From NCBI RefSeq assembly GCF_900090145.1, contig NZ_FMHI01000019.1:62001-126000 (forward strand): a DNA stretch of 64,000 nt. The letters are read 5' to 3'. Within the stretch, counting starts at the first letter, position 1; every line of letters starts with the position of its first letter. This DNA is from Streptomyces sp. WMMB 322 (GTDB taxonomy: Bacteria > Actinomycetota > Actinomycetes > Streptomycetales > Streptomycetaceae). The notes below the pieces were generated by a model. The model saw only the letters and a list, made by a program, of their open reading frames with translations. It made no database searches and was not told where the DNA came from. This document shows positions 16,548-25,959 of this stretch, piece by piece. The translations under genes and the position numbers were made by a program.

Positions 16548-18137
16548 ATGAAGTTCAGACCCTTGGCGGTGACGGCCGCGGCCGGACTCCTGGCATCCCT
16601 GCTCACCGCGTGCGGAGAGGTCACCGGAAGCGACGCCCCGGCCGTCGTCGTCGGCACCACCGACACGTTCACCCTCTCGAAGGGATCGCCCGCGCCGCTG
16701 GACCCGGCGGCGGCGTACGACGTCACCTCCTGGAACGTCATGCGCAACGCGTTCCAGACGCTGCTGCGGATGCCGCGCTCCGGCACACGGCCCGTCAGGG
16801 ACGCGGCGGAGAGCTGCGGATTCACCGACGCGCAGAACGAGCAGTACCGCTGCACCCTGCGCAAGGACCTGACCTTCTCCAACGGGCACAAACTCGACGC
16901 CAGGGACGTCGAGTTCTCCATCGCCCGGACCCTGCGCATCCGCTTCGCCAACGGACCCGCCTCGCTGCTCAGCGGGATATCCAAGGTCAAGGCCACCAGC
17001 GACCGCGAGATCGTCTTCCAGCTGCGCAAGCCGGACGCCACCTTCCCGTTCAAGATCGCCACCCCGGCCGCCTCGATCGTCGACGAGCAGAGCTATCCCG
17101 AGAACGGCCTTGCGAAGGGCTTCAAGACGGTCGGTTCCGGCCCGTTCACGCTCGAAGTCGACGCGGACGCGGGCAAGACCGTCTTCACCCGCAATCCCGA
17201 CTACAAGGGCGGGCTCAAGGTCCGCAGCGAAAAGGTCGAACTGCGCTCATTCCGCGATTCCGGCGCCATGGAGAAGGCGCTGCGCGCGGGAGACATCGAC
17301 GTGATGAACCGCACCATCTCCCCGAAGCAGGTGGACAGGCTCGAATCCGCGCCCGAGGACAACATCAGCCTCGTGCAGCAACCGGGCCAGGAGATCCGCT
17401 ATCTCGTCTTCAACACCGACGACGAGACGGCGGGCCGCCTCGCGGTGCGGCGGGCGATGGCGAAGGTCATCGACCGCGAGTCCCTGGTGCGCGACGTCTA
17501 CGAACGGACCGCCGAGCCGCTCTACTCCCTGGTGCCCTCGGGCGTGCCCGGGCACCGCAACTCCTTCTTCAACAAGTACGGCGAGGCCGGCACCGACTCC
17601 GCACGGCGCACCCTGCGCAACGCGGGCCTCGTGCCGCCGGTGAAGGTCGAGCTCGCCTACACCACCGACCACTACGGCAGCGTCACCGCCAAGGAGTTCC
17701 GCCAGCTGAAGAAGCAGCTCGAGGACAGCGGCCTGTTCGCCGTCGAGATGCGGGGCCTTCCGTGGGACACCTACCGGACGGACGCGCTCAAGGGGAAGTA
17801 CCAGATCTACGGCTACGGCTGGTTCCCCGACTTCCCGGACGCCGACAACTACATTGCGCCCTTCTTCGAACGGAACAACTTCCTCAACACCCCGTACGTC
17901 AGTTCCGAGATACGGAACAAGGTGATCCCGCAGACCCGGCAGAAGACCGACCGCATCCGCACCGAGGCCGGCTTCGCCCGCGCGCAGGACATCGTGGCCG
18001 ACGAGGTGCCGGTGCTGCCGCTGTGGCAGGGCAAGCAGTACATCGCGGCACGGGACGACATCACGGGCGCGGAGTGGGCGCTCAACTCCTCGTCGGTGCT
18101 GCAGCTGTGGGAACTGGGCCGCAACGCCGACAGCTGA
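16548..18137 (+). CDS. Family-5 extracellular solute-binding lipoprotein
   Basis: A 529-residue ABC-transporter binding protein of the oligopeptide/dipeptide type (SBP_bac_5). The signal peptide ends in a lipobox, SLLTAC, with the lipidated Cys22. The body carries family hallmarks such as DVTSWNVMRNAFQTLL, TFSNGHKLDARDVEFSI and the late YGWFPDFPDADNY. It should bind a peptide or similar ligand outside the membrane. The ATG has GAGAGGA nine bases upstream. No permease or ATPase gene is adjacent, so it is an orphan component that must use a transporter encoded elsewhere. Confidence 0.9.
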   Translation: MKFRPLAVTAAAGLLASLLTACGEVTGSDAPAVVVGTTDTFTLSKGSPAPLDPAAAYDVTSWNVMRNAFQTLLRMPRSGTRPVRDAAESCGFTDAQNEQYRCTLRKDLTFSNGHKLDARDVEFSIARTLRIRFANGPASLLSGISKVKATSDREIVFQLRKPDATFPFKIATPAASIVDEQSYPENGLAKGFKTVGSGPFTLEVDADAGKTVFTRNPDYKGGLKVRSEKVELRSFRDSGAMEKALRAGDIDVMNRTISPKQVDRLESAPEDNISLVQQPGQEIRYLVFNTDDETAGRLAVRRAMAKVIDRESLVRDVYERTAEPLYSLVPSGVPGHRNSFFNKYGEAGTDSARRTLRNAGLVPPVKVELAYTTDHYGSVTAKEFRQLKKQLEDSGLFAVEMRGLPWDTYRTDALKGKYQIYGYGWFPDFPDADNYIAPFFERNNFLNTPYVSSEIRNKVIPQTRQKTDRIRTEAGFARAQDIVADEVPVLPLWQGKQYIAARDDITGAEWALNSSSVLQLWELGRNADS

Positions 18138-18221
18138 CGGCGATGGGACCGCGGGTGCGGCCCCGCGCGTGAGGTGCCCGCCCCGAGGAGGCGGTGCCCG
18201 CCCCGGAGGGGGGCGTGGCGT

Positions 18222-18890
18222 TCACGCGCCGGGCCGCACCAGCCCGCTCTCGTACGCGTACACCGCGGCCTGCACGCGGTCGCGCAGACCCAGCTTGGTC
18301 AGCACGTGCCCGACGTGCGTCTTGACCGTCGTCTCGCTGACGAAGAGATCGGCGGCGATCTCCGAGTTCGACAGGCCGCGCGCCACCAGCTTCAGCACCT
18401 CCACCTCACGCTCCGTCAGCTGGTGGAGGGCATCCGGCACGGGCTCCTCGCCCGAGGGGAGCTTCCCCGCGTACTTGTCCAGCAGGCGGCGCGTGACACT
18501 CGGAGCCAGCATTGCCTCGCCGGCGGCGACCACGCGGATCGCCTGCACGAGCTCCGGGGCCGGCGCGTCCTTCAGCAGGAAGCCGCTCGCTCCGGCACGC
18601 AACGCCTCGACCACGTACTCGTCGAGGTCGAAGGTGGTCAGCACGAGCACCTTCGCGGGCCCGTCCTTCGCCGGTCCGGTGATGCGGCGAGTGGCCTCCA
18701 CCCCGTCCATCCGCGGCATGCGGATGTCCATCAGCACCACATCGGGCTGCAACGCCCGCACCTGGTCCAGCGCCTGAAGCCCGTCGCCCGCCTCACCGAC
18801 CACGGCGAGGTCCGCTTCCGCCTCGAGGATCATGCGGAAGCCGGTGCGCAGCAGCGGCTGGTCGTCGACCAACAGGACGCGGATAGCCAC
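18222..18890 (-). CDS. NarL/LuxR-family response regulator, orphan
   Basis: A 222-residue two-domain regulator. The receiver has acidic residues Asp9/Asp10, phospho-acceptor Asp55 in VLMDIRMP and the Lys in FLLKD. The C-terminal LuxR helix-turn-helix is LTEREVEVLKLVARGLSNSE followed by IAADLFVSETTVKTH. The GTG at 18890 is chosen because GAGGAG lies five bases upstream. A longer frame (to 18914) lacks such support. No histidine kinase lies on either side, so the partner is unknown. Confidence 0.9.
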   Translation of the reverse strand: MAIRVLLVDDQPLLRTGFRMILEAEADLAVVGEAGDGLQALDQVRALQPDVVLMDIRMPRMDGVEATRRITGPAKDGPAKVLVLTTFDLDEYVVEALRAGASGFLLKDAPAPELVQAIRVVAAGEAMLAPSVTRRLLDKYAGKLPSGEEPVPDALHQLTEREVEVLKLVARGLSNSEIAADLFVSETTVKTHVGHVLTKLGLRDRVQAAVYAYESGLVRPGA

Positions 18891-18933
18891 GGGATCTCCT
18901 CGGACGGGTGGCACGGACAGGCCCCATTCTTGC

Positions 18934-19821
18934 CTAGTCCCCGGCTGCGGAGCCCCCTGCCCCGTCCTCGCGCTGCTCGGGCAGCCGCGGTTGCACAGTG
19001 AGCGGGTAGGGCGGGGGAGAGCCGCCGAATTCCGGGCAGTGCGCCTGGTGGTCGCACCAACCGCAGAGCCTGCCCGGGCTGGGCCGCCAGTCGCCCGTCT
19101 CCGTCGCCCTCGTGATGGCCTCCCACAGAGCCAGCAGCTTGCGTTCGACGCGGAGCAGGTCCTCCTCGCCGGGGTCGTAGGTCAGCACGTCTCCGCTGCC
19201 CAGGAAGACCAGTTGGAGACGGCGGGGGACGATGCCGCGCAGCCGCCACACCACCAGTGCGTAGAACTTCATCTGGAAGAGCGGCCCGTCGGAGAACTGC
19301 GGGGGCGGGGCCTTGCCCGTCTTGTAGTCGACGATCCGCACCTCGCCGGTCGGTGCGACGTCGACGCGGTCGATGATGCCGCGGAGCCGCAGCCCCGAAT
19401 CCAGCCGTGCCTCGACCATCAACTCCCGCTCCGCGGGCTCCAGACGAGTGGGATCCTCCAGCGAGAACCACCGCTCGACCAGCGCCTCGGCCTCCGCGAG
19501 CCAGGCAGCGAGCCGGGTGCCGTCCGGCGCCTCCTGCCCGTCCTCCGCGAACAGCTCCTTCAGCTCCGGCCTCTTGGCCAGCAGGCGCTCCCACTCGCGG
19601 GTGACGAGCGACCGGGCGCGCGGCAGGCTGCGCTGATCCGCGGGGGAGTCGAACAGCCGCTCAAGGACGGCGTGTACGACCGTTCCGCGCGTGGCGGCCG
19701 CAGAAGGTTTCTCCGGCAGTTTGTCGATCACCCGGAAGCGGTAGAGCAGCGGGCACTGCATGAAGTCGCTGGCGCGGGACGGCGAGAGGGAGTTCGGCGG
19801 CGATGCGACGCGGGTGGTCAT
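18934..19821 (-). CDS. RecB/Cas4-type PD-(D/E)XK exonuclease with Fe-S site
   Basis: A 295-residue stand-alone nuclease of the RecB family. The core motif is RGIIDRVDV followed by VRIVDYKTGK (Asp and Lys of PD-(D/E)XK). Four cysteines, Cys23 (MQCPLLY), Cys253, Cys256 and Cys262 (CGWCDHQAHC), match the 4Fe-4S clamp of AddB and Cas4 nucleases. No helicase or cas gene is nearby, so a housekeeping DNA-repair role is inferred. The ATG at 19821 lacks a ribosome-binding site but has TAGGGT eight bases away, so it is probably leaderless. It diverges from the M50 protease gene. Confidence 0.88.
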   Translation of the reverse strand: MTTRVASPPNSLSPSRASDFMQCPLLYRFRVIDKLPEKPSAAATRGTVVHAVLERLFDSPADQRSLPRARSLVTREWERLLAKRPELKELFAEDGQEAPDGTRLAAWLAEAEALVERWFSLEDPTRLEPAERELMVEARLDSGLRLRGIIDRVDVAPTGEVRIVDYKTGKAPPPQFSDGPLFQMKFYALVVWRLRGIVPRRLQLVFLGSGDVLTYDPGEEDLLRVERKLLALWEAITRATETGDWRPSPGRLCGWCDHQAHCPEFGGSPPPYPLTVQPRLPEQREDGAGGSAAGD

Positions 19822-19829
19822 GACGTACG

Positions 19830-19835
19830 ACCCTA
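19830..19835 (-). promoter_or_regulatory. -10 box of a probable leaderless nuclease promoter
   Basis: TAGGGT on the minus strand lies eight bases before the ATG of the RecB-like gene, with no ribosome-binding site between. Confidence 0.4.
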
Positions 19836-19947
19836 GGGCCCCGCACCGACAACGGACGCATACCATCGAAGACGGCGCACCCGCCCTGCACGCCATCCGG
19901 GGAAACGGCAGCGCAGCGGAGTGCGAAGCAGCAGCAGAGGGGAACCC

Positions 19948-21597
19948 GTGGCGGAGACGGAAAACGGCGGCAGGCCGCGTTGGAGCGGCTCCGGTGATTC
20001 CGGAACGGCAGGGGAGGGCACGGCACCTCTCCCGGACCGTCCGGACGCCTCGCCGTACCCGGACGGTCCGCCGGCGGACACCTCCACGCCGGGCGGGACG
20101 GAGGACGGCACGCGGACGAAGCCGCAGGACACGACGGACCCCGGACCCGGACAGGAGGCCGGGACGGCCGCCGCCGAGTCGCCCGCACCCGCACCCGGAC
20201 CTGCAACCAGCGGTGAAGCGGCACCCGCGGACCGTTCCTCCCCCGGCCCCGCCGCGCAGGCGGAGCCCGAGCCGCGCCCCGCCCCCGCCCCCGCCCCCGC
20301 GTCCGGCACCGCGGCCGGCGGCGGCCAGGCACCCGACCCGCCCTACGACGCGGCCCCTGACGCCGACTCCGCTCAGGGCCGTGCGCGTACCGGCGTCGCA
20401 TCCCCCGGTCCGCGCGCCCTGGGCCCCGACAAGCCCCGGCGCGCACGCCCGTTCGGAGGCGGCATCCTGATGGGCCGCCCGTTCGGCGTCCCCGTCTACG
20501 TGGCGCCGAGCTGGTTCCTCGTCGCCGCCCTCATCACCTGGGTCTTCGGCGGCCAGCTCGACCGACTCCTGCCTCATCTCGGAGCTGTGCGCTACCTCAT
20601 CGCGCTCTTCTTCGCCGTCGCCTTCTACGCCTCGGTCCTCGTCCACGAACTCGCCCACACGATCGCCGCGCTGCGCTTCAAGCTGCCCGTGCGGCGCATC
20701 CAGCTCCAGTTCTTCGGTGGCGTCTCCGAGATCGAGAAGGAGGCCGAGACCCCCGGCCGTGAGTTCGTCCTCGCCTTCGTCGGGCCGCTGCTCTCCCTCG
20801 CGCTCGCCGGGGTCTTCTACGGGGGCATGCAGGCCGTGCAGCCCGGCACCGTTCCGGGGGTGCTGCTGGCCGGGCTGATGTTCTCCAACCTGATCGTGGC
20901 GGCCTTCAACCTTCTCCCCGGACTGCCCCTGGACGGCGGCCGGATGCTGCGCGCTCTCGTGTGGAAGCTGAGCGGCCGTCCGATGACGGGCACCGTCTTC
21001 GCCGCCTGGATCGGCCGGGCCCTGGCGATCGCCGTCCTGATCGGGCTGCCGCTCGCCACGCATGCGGGCGGATTCACGCAGGAGACGATCGGCGGCGTCG
21101 ACTCGATCATGGACGCGCTGCTCGCCGCGATCCTTGCCGCCATCATCTGGACCGGCGCCGGCAACAGCCTCCGCATGGCGCGGCTGCGCGAACACCTCCC
21201 CGACCTGCGGGCACGCAAGCTCACCAGGCGCGCCGTCCCCGTACCCACCGACACCCCGCTCTCGGAGGCGCTGCGCCGCGCCAACGACGCCGGAGCCCGC
21301 GCCCTGGTCGTGGTCGACGGCGCCGGCGGTCCCGTCTCACTCGTGCGCGAGGCCGCCATCGCCGGAGTCCCCTCGCACCGCCGCCCGTGGGTCGCGGTCT
21401 CCAGCCTCGCCCAGGAGCTGAGGGAGGGGATGCGCGTCCCCGCGGAGCTGGCGGGCGAGGAGCTGCTGGAGTATCTGCGTGCCACGCCGGCGACGGAGTA
21501 CCTGGTGGTCGAGGAGACCGGCGAGATCTACGGAGTGCTCTCCGCCGGCGACGTCGAGCGTGCCTTCGTCGCGGCGATGGCCAAGCCCTCGGCGTGA
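19948..21597 (+). CDS. Site-2 protease family M50 membrane metalloprotease
   Basis: A 549-residue intramembrane protease. Residues 1 to about 170 are Pro/Ala/Gly/Asp-rich and probably disordered in the cytoplasm. Then come membrane helices with zinc ligands His233-Glu-Leu-Ala-His237 (HELAH) and Asp329 in LDGGRM. Two CBS-type domains form the C-terminus (about 425-549). Such proteases cut membrane-anchored regulators, often anti-sigma factors, but the target is not visible here. The GTG at 19948 has AGAGGGGA directly upstream. It is followed closely by trmI. Confidence 0.92.
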   Translation: MAETENGGRPRWSGSGDSGTAGEGTAPLPDRPDASPYPDGPPADTSTPGGTEDGTRTKPQDTTDPGPGQEAGTAAAESPAPAPGPATSGEAAPADRSSPGPAAQAEPEPRPAPAPAPASGTAAGGGQAPDPPYDAAPDADSAQGRARTGVASPGPRALGPDKPRRARPFGGGILMGRPFGVPVYVAPSWFLVAALITWVFGGQLDRLLPHLGAVRYLIALFFAVAFYASVLVHELAHTIAALRFKLPVRRIQLQFFGGVSEIEKEAETPGREFVLAFVGPLLSLALAGVFYGGMQAVQPGTVPGVLLAGLMFSNLIVAAFNLLPGLPLDGGRMLRALVWKLSGRPMTGTVFAAWIGRALAIAVLIGLPLATHAGGFTQETIGGVDSIMDALLAAILAAIIWTGAGNSLRMARLREHLPDLRARKLTRRAVPVPTDTPLSEALRRANDAGARALVVVDGAGGPVSLVREAAIAGVPSHRRPWVAVSSLAQELREGMRVPAELAGEELLEYLRATPATEYLVVEETGEIYGVLSAGDVERAFVAAMAKPSA

Positions 21598-21615
21598 GGC
21601 CCTGACCAGACCCGT

Positions 21616-21621
21616 TAGTCT
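21616..21621 (+). promoter_or_regulatory. -10 box of a probable leaderless trmI promoter
   Basis: TAGTCT lies six bases before the ATG at 21628, with no ribosome-binding site. Confidence 0.45.
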
Positions 21622-21627
21622 GTGCAC

Positions 21628-22527
21628 ATGTCCGAACCGACCGGTGCAGCCCGCCGTCGCGGGCCCTTCAAGGTCGGGGACCAGGTCCAGCTCACCGATC
21701 CCAAGGGACGCCACTACACGTTCACGCTCGAAGAGGGAAAGAGCTTCCACACCCACAAGGGAGCCTTCCCCCACGACGAGCTGATCGGCGCTCCCGAGGG
21801 CAGTGTCGTCCGTACCACGGGAAACGTCGCCTACCTCGCGCTGCGCCCCCTGCTCCCCGACTACGTCCTGTCCATGCCGCGCGGCGCCGCCGTCGTCTAT
21901 CCCAAGGACGCGGGCCAAGTCCTCGCCATGGCCGACATCTTCCCCGGCGCGCGGGTCGTGGAGGCGGGTGTCGGGTCCGGGTCGCTGAGCATGTTCCTGC
22001 TGCGCGCCGTCGGCGACAGCGGCATGCTGCACAGCTACGAGCGGCGCGCGGACTTCGCGGACATCGCCCGGCAGAACGTCGAGCGCTACTTCGGACAACC
22101 GCACCCCGCCTGGACGCTCACCGTCGGAGACCTCCAGGACCAGCTCACGGACAGCGACGTCGACCGCGTCATCCTCGACATGCTCGCCCCGTGGGAGTGT
22201 CTGGAGGCCGTTTCCAAGGCGCTCGTGCCCGGCGGCATCATGTGCAGCTACGTCGCCACCACGACGCAACTGGCCCGCATGGTCGAGTCGATCCGCGAAC
22301 ACGGCACGTTCAACGAGCCGCAGGCGTGGGAGACGATGGTGCGCAACTGGCATGTGGAGGGCCTTGCCGTGCGCCCCGACCACCGCATGATCGGGCACAC
22401 CGGCTTCCTGCTCACCGCACGCCGGCTCGCGGACGGCGTCGAGCCGCCTCTGCGCCGGCGCCGTCCCGCCAAGGGCGCGTACGGGGAGGACTACACGGGC
22501 CCCGGCAGCACCTCGGGCCGTTCCTGA
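21628..22527 (+). CDS. trmI: tRNA (adenine-58-N1)-methyltransferase TrmI
   Basis: TrmI methylates N1 of A58 in the T-loop of tRNAs with S-adenosylmethionine. The 299-residue protein has an N-terminal small domain, an AdoMet motif VVEAGVGSGSLS, DMLAPWE at the catalytic site, and a basic C-terminal tail (PPLRRRRPAKG). In actinobacteria the gene commonly sits just upstream of the proteasome ATPase locus, as here. The ATG at 21628 is preferred over GTG 21622 because it is 6 bases from TAGTCT and family proteins begin MSEPT-like. Confidence 0.94.
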   Translation: MSEPTGAARRRGPFKVGDQVQLTDPKGRHYTFTLEEGKSFHTHKGAFPHDELIGAPEGSVVRTTGNVAYLALRPLLPDYVLSMPRGAAVVYPKDAGQVLAMADIFPGARVVEAGVGSGSLSMFLLRAVGDSGMLHSYERRADFADIARQNVERYFGQPHPAWTLTVGDLQDQLTDSDVDRVILDMLAPWECLEAVSKALVPGGIMCSYVATTTQLARMVESIREHGTFNEPQAWETMVRNWHVEGLAVRPDHRMIGHTGFLLTARRLADGVEPPLRRRRPAKGAYGEDYTGPGSTSGRS

Positions 22528-22602
22528 ACCGCCCGTTGGGGCCGCCGCGGTCCCGCGCCGCCGCTGTGCGGCATCCGGCCCGAACATGCGCGCAAGGTGC
22601 CC

Positions 22603-22637
22603 GCCCCGTCAGGTACGCCTCAACACCCTGACGGGGC
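22603..22637 (+). terminator. Terminator after trmI
   Basis: GCCCCGTCAGG and CCTGACGGGGC form a perfect 11-bp stem with a 13-base loop, 75 bases after the trmI stop. The right arm and its flank resemble the prcA terminator (see findings). Confidence 0.7.
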
Positions 22638-22774
22638 ACGCGCGTTGGAGAGTCTTCGCTGACGCCTCGTCAGCGGCCGTGCGCACAACCGCAGTCCCGC
22701 CCGTTCCGGTGCGGTGTGACGTGTGGCACCATGCTGGGCACCCCCAAGCACACTTCTCACAGGAGTCACCCGGC

Positions 22775-23341
22775 GTGACGGAACTGCCGCACACCCGTAC
22801 CCGCATGGTGCACTGGCTGAGCACCGCCGTGGCCCTCGCCGCCGTCGTCGGAGCCTCGGCCCTCGTCCAGCCCACGGACGCCAGCGCACAGCCCACATCC
22901 ACCACGGCCGCCCCGGGCCCTGCGCCGGACCCGAAGAAGGCCGACTTCCCCGTCGATTGCGGCAGTCCGTCCGTGCCGGTCGAGGTCGTCGACAAGGGCT
23001 CCGCCGACTTCGACGGCGACGGACGCCAGGAGACCGTCGCGTCGGTGCGCTGCCACTCCGGTACGGGCTCTCCGCCCAACGCGCTCTTCGTGCTGGCCTC
23101 CGGGGCCCGCCCCGGCCAGGCGCCCCGCGTGGTCGCAACCATGCTGCGCACCAAGGAGCGGATGACCGTCCAGGATCTCCGAGTCAGCGGCCGTACGGTC
23201 TCGGCCAAGCTGCTGGGCTATTCCTCACCGTCGGTTCCGAGCTGCTGCCCGGACAGGCAGCGGAAGGTGAAGTGGGAGTGGAAGGACGGCAAGTTCGCGC
23301 TCAGTGCGGCGCCTGTGCCGGGCAGCCCGAAGAGCATCTGA
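22775..23341 (+). CDS. Small secreted protein of unknown function
   Basis: A 188-residue protein with an N-terminal signal peptide (hydrophobic WLSTAVALAAVVGASALV, cleavage probably after DASA). The mature part contains DFDGDGRQET, a calcium-binding FG-GAP/EF-like loop, and paired cysteines (PVDCG, VRCHS, SCCPDR) that may form disulfides. I recognise no catalytic motif. The GTG has AGGAG nine bases upstream. It stands alone between the trmI terminator and the convergent ferredoxin gene. Confidence 0.8.
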   Translation: MTELPHTRTRMVHWLSTAVALAAVVGASALVQPTDASAQPTSTTAAPGPAPDPKKADFPVDCGSPSVPVEVVDKGSADFDGDGRQETVASVRCHSGTGSPPNALFVLASGARPGQAPRVVATMLRTKERMTVQDLRVSGRTVSAKLLGYSSPSVPSCCPDRQRKVKWEWKDGKFALSAAPVPGSPKSI

Positions 23342-23407
23342 GCCGTAACGGACCGTCTCCCGTCCCGCCCTTCGGGAACTCAGCGTGAGCGTCTGTCACT
23401 CACCGCG

Positions 23408-23695
23408 CTATTCGGCATCGGGGCCGTAGACTTCGACACTGTCCGAAACACGGCGGACATGGATGCAGTCCCCGGGGCACTCCTTGGCCGAGTCCACGAC
23501 GTCGTCGAGGAGCGGAAGGGGCACGGGAGTCGTCGCTCCCTTGTCCTGGAGAAGCTCGTCGTCGGCGCTCTTCACATAGGCCAAGCCGTCGATGTCCAGC
23601 TCGAACACCTCAGGTGCGTACTGCGCGCAGATACCGTCTCCGGTGCACAGATCCTGGTCGATCCAGACCTCGAGTGCCTCGTTGCCGGTGCTCAT
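23408..23695 (-). CDS. Ferredoxin (3Fe-4S or 4Fe-4S type)
   Basis: A 95-residue acidic ferredoxin. The cluster residues are Cys17 and Cys23 in CTGDGIC (Asp20 takes the place of a central cysteine) and Cys73 and Cys77 in CPGDC. The central DIDGLAYV and C-terminal CIHV are typical of actinobacterial P450-type ferredoxins. The ATG at 23695 gives a standard N-terminus. Ribosome-binding sequence is weak (GACAGG directly adjacent). It diverges from arc, a conserved pairing in streptomycetes, though no redox partner gene is in the window. Confidence 0.88.
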   Translation of the reverse strand: MSTGNEALEVWIDQDLCTGDGICAQYAPEVFELDIDGLAYVKSADDELLQDKGATTPVPLPLLDDVVDSAKECPGDCIHVRRVSDSVEVYGPDAE

Positions 23696-23938
23696 CCTGT
23701 CGCCTGCCGTTCCTGCGTTCGTGATGGAAAGCTGCTGTCCATGTTGGGGTGTTGACCGTTCCGACCCTACAACCGGCCGCTTTCGGATGGTCATGGGTGG
23801 GTATTCCCCTGGCGTGAGGGAGTGCGCAAGGGTGAAGATCAGACACACCGTGACCGTCTTTGTGATCTAGGGTTTCAACCTGTACCCGCCCAGGTAGGGT
23901 CAGGAAGCGTCCAGCTCCCCCTGGAGGAGGTGAGGACC

Positions 23939-25705
23939 GTGGCAGCCCACGACGACGACATCAACCGCGGCATCCGGCCCGGTCGGGGTTCCGAAGACCC
24001 GTCGGGCCAGGTGGCGTACCTGGAGCAGGAGATCGCCGTCCTGCGCCGCAAGCTCGCCGACTCCCCGCGGCACACCCGGATTCTTGAAGAGCGGATCGTC
24101 GAGCTTCAGACGAATCTGGCCGGGGTCTCAGCACAGAACGAGCGGCTCTCCAACACTCTCCGTGAAGCGCGCGATCAGATCGTGGCGCTCAAGGAAGAGG
24201 TCGACCGGCTCGCGCAGCCGCCGGCCGGCTTCGGAGTGTTCCTCAAGGCGAACGAGGACAGCACAGCCGACATCTTCACCGGCGGACGCAAGCTCCGCGT
24301 GAACGTCAGCCCCAGCGTCGAGCTCGAGGAGCTCCGGCGCGGCCAGGAGCTGATGCTCAACGAGGCGCTGAACGTGGTCGAGGCCATGGAGTTCGAGAGC
24401 GCCGGCGACATCGTCATGCTCAAGGAGGTCCTCGAGGACGGAGAGCGCGCCCTGGTCGTCGGTCACACCGACGAGGAACGGGTCGTGCGCCTCGCCGAGC
24501 CCCTGCTGGAGACCACGCTCCGCGCGGGCGACGCCCTGCTGCTGGAGCCGCGCTCCGGCTACGTCTTCGAGGTCGTGCCCAAGAGCGAGGTCGAGGAGCT
24601 CGTCCTCGAAGAGGTCCCCGACATCGACTACCAGAAGATCGGTGGCCTGCGCGGTCAGATCGAGCAGATCCGCGACGCCGTGGAACTGCCCTACCTGCAC
24701 CCGGATCTCTTCAAGGAGCACGAACTGCGCCCGCCCAAGGGCGTGCTGCTCTACGGGCCGCCCGGCTGCGGCAAAACCTTGATCGCCAAGGCCGTCGCCA
24801 ACTCGCTGGCCAAGAAGGTGGCCGAAGTCACGGGCAAGCCCCAGGGCAAGAGCTACTTCCTCAACATCAAGGGCCCGGAGCTGCTCAACAAGTACGTGGG
24901 CGAGACGGAGCGGCACATCCGCCTCGTCTTCCAGCGGGCCAGGGAGAAGGCGAGCGAGGGCACGCCCGTCATCGTCTTCTTCGACGAGATGGATTCCCTC
25001 TTCCGCACCCGCGGCTCGGGTGTCAGCTCGGACGTGGAGAACACGATCGTCCCGCAGCTGCTCTCCGAGATCGACGGTGTGGAGGGCCTGGAGAACGTCA
25101 TCGTCATCGGTGCCTCCAACCGCGAGGACATGATCGACCCGGCGATCCTCCGCCCCGGCCGTCTCGACGTGAAGATCAAGATCGAGCGTCCGGACGCCGA
25201 GGCCGCCAAGGACATCTTCTCGAAGTACCTCACCGCGAACCTCCCGCTGCACGCGGACGACGTCGCGGAGCACGGCGGCAACGCCAATGCCGCGTGCGAC
25301 GCCATGATCCAGTCCGTCGTGGAGCAGATGTACGCGGAGTCCGAGGAGAACCGCTTCCTGGAGGTCACCTACGCCAACGGTGACAAGGAAGTGCTCTACT
25401 TCAAGGACTTCAACTCCGGCGCCATGATCGAGAACATCGTGGGCCGGGCGAAGAAGATGGCGATCAAGGCCTACCTGGACCAGAACCAGAAGGGCCTGCG
25501 TGTCTCCCACCTGCTCGCCGCGTGCGTGGACGAGTTCAAGGAGAACGAGGACCTGCCGAACACCACCAACCCCGACGACTGGGCCCGCATCTCCGGCAAG
25601 AAGGGCGAGCGGATCGTCTACATCCGCACGCTGGTCACCGGAAAGCAGGGTGCGGACACGGGCCGTTCCATCGACACAGTGGCCAACACCGGTCAGTACC
25701 TGTAA
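23939..25705 (+). CDS. arc: Proteasome-associated AAA ATPase Arc (Mpa)
   Basis: Arc is the hexameric unfoldase that captures pupylated proteins and feeds them to the 20S proteasome. The 588-residue protein has an N-terminal coiled coil (about 25-90) that binds Pup, OB-fold domains, one AAA module with Walker A GPPGCGKT at 273-280 and Walker B FFDEMDS (Asp349-Glu350), and a C-terminus NTGQYL whose penultimate Tyr docks into the alpha ring. The GTG follows GGAGGAGGTGAGG. A strong terminator with a T-run follows, so arc is its own unit ahead of dop. Confidence 0.97.
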   Translation: MAAHDDDINRGIRPGRGSEDPSGQVAYLEQEIAVLRRKLADSPRHTRILEERIVELQTNLAGVSAQNERLSNTLREARDQIVALKEEVDRLAQPPAGFGVFLKANEDSTADIFTGGRKLRVNVSPSVELEELRRGQELMLNEALNVVEAMEFESAGDIVMLKEVLEDGERALVVGHTDEERVVRLAEPLLETTLRAGDALLLEPRSGYVFEVVPKSEVEELVLEEVPDIDYQKIGGLRGQIEQIRDAVELPYLHPDLFKEHELRPPKGVLLYGPPGCGKTLIAKAVANSLAKKVAEVTGKPQGKSYFLNIKGPELLNKYVGETERHIRLVFQRAREKASEGTPVIVFFDEMDSLFRTRGSGVSSDVENTIVPQLLSEIDGVEGLENVIVIGASNREDMIDPAILRPGRLDVKIKIERPDAEAAKDIFSKYLTANLPLHADDVAEHGGNANAACDAMIQSVVEQMYAESEENRFLEVTYANGDKEVLYFKDFNSGAMIENIVGRAKKMAIKAYLDQNQKGLRVSHLLAACVDEFKENEDLPNTTNPDDWARISGKKGERIVYIRTLVTGKQGADTGRSIDTVANTGQYL

Positions 25706-25714
25706 GCAGACAGC

Positions 25715-25786
25715 GATCCGGCTGCGGACGCCCCAGGTGGACCCCCGCCGAAGGCAGGGGAGGGCGTCCGTGGCCGGATCCTTTTT
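25715..25786 (+). terminator. Rho-independent terminator of arc
   Basis: A 19-bp stem with two mismatches (arms 25715-25733 and 25762-25780, starting GATCCGGC and ending GGCCGGATC) is followed by CTTTTT. This is the clearest intrinsic terminator in the window. Confidence 0.9.
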
Positions 25787-25959
25787 GAGTAGTCCTAGGA
25801 AGTCCGCTGAGTGATCTCCCGACTTCAGCCCGTGGGTTCTAGGCTCGTCCGTAGTGCCGCTGTGCGCAGTGCTGAGGGAAGGACCGCAGACGGGGCGGAT
25901 GCGCAGCGGGACTTGAGTGGCGGCCCACAGGCGGGAAGCCACCGGGCAAGGAGGGCCGC

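Noticed and set aside
18934..19821. A Cas4 gene marking a CRISPR system
   Set aside because: No cas1/cas2 and no repeat-spacer array were seen. The protein is the common stand-alone RecB-type nuclease of streptomycetes.
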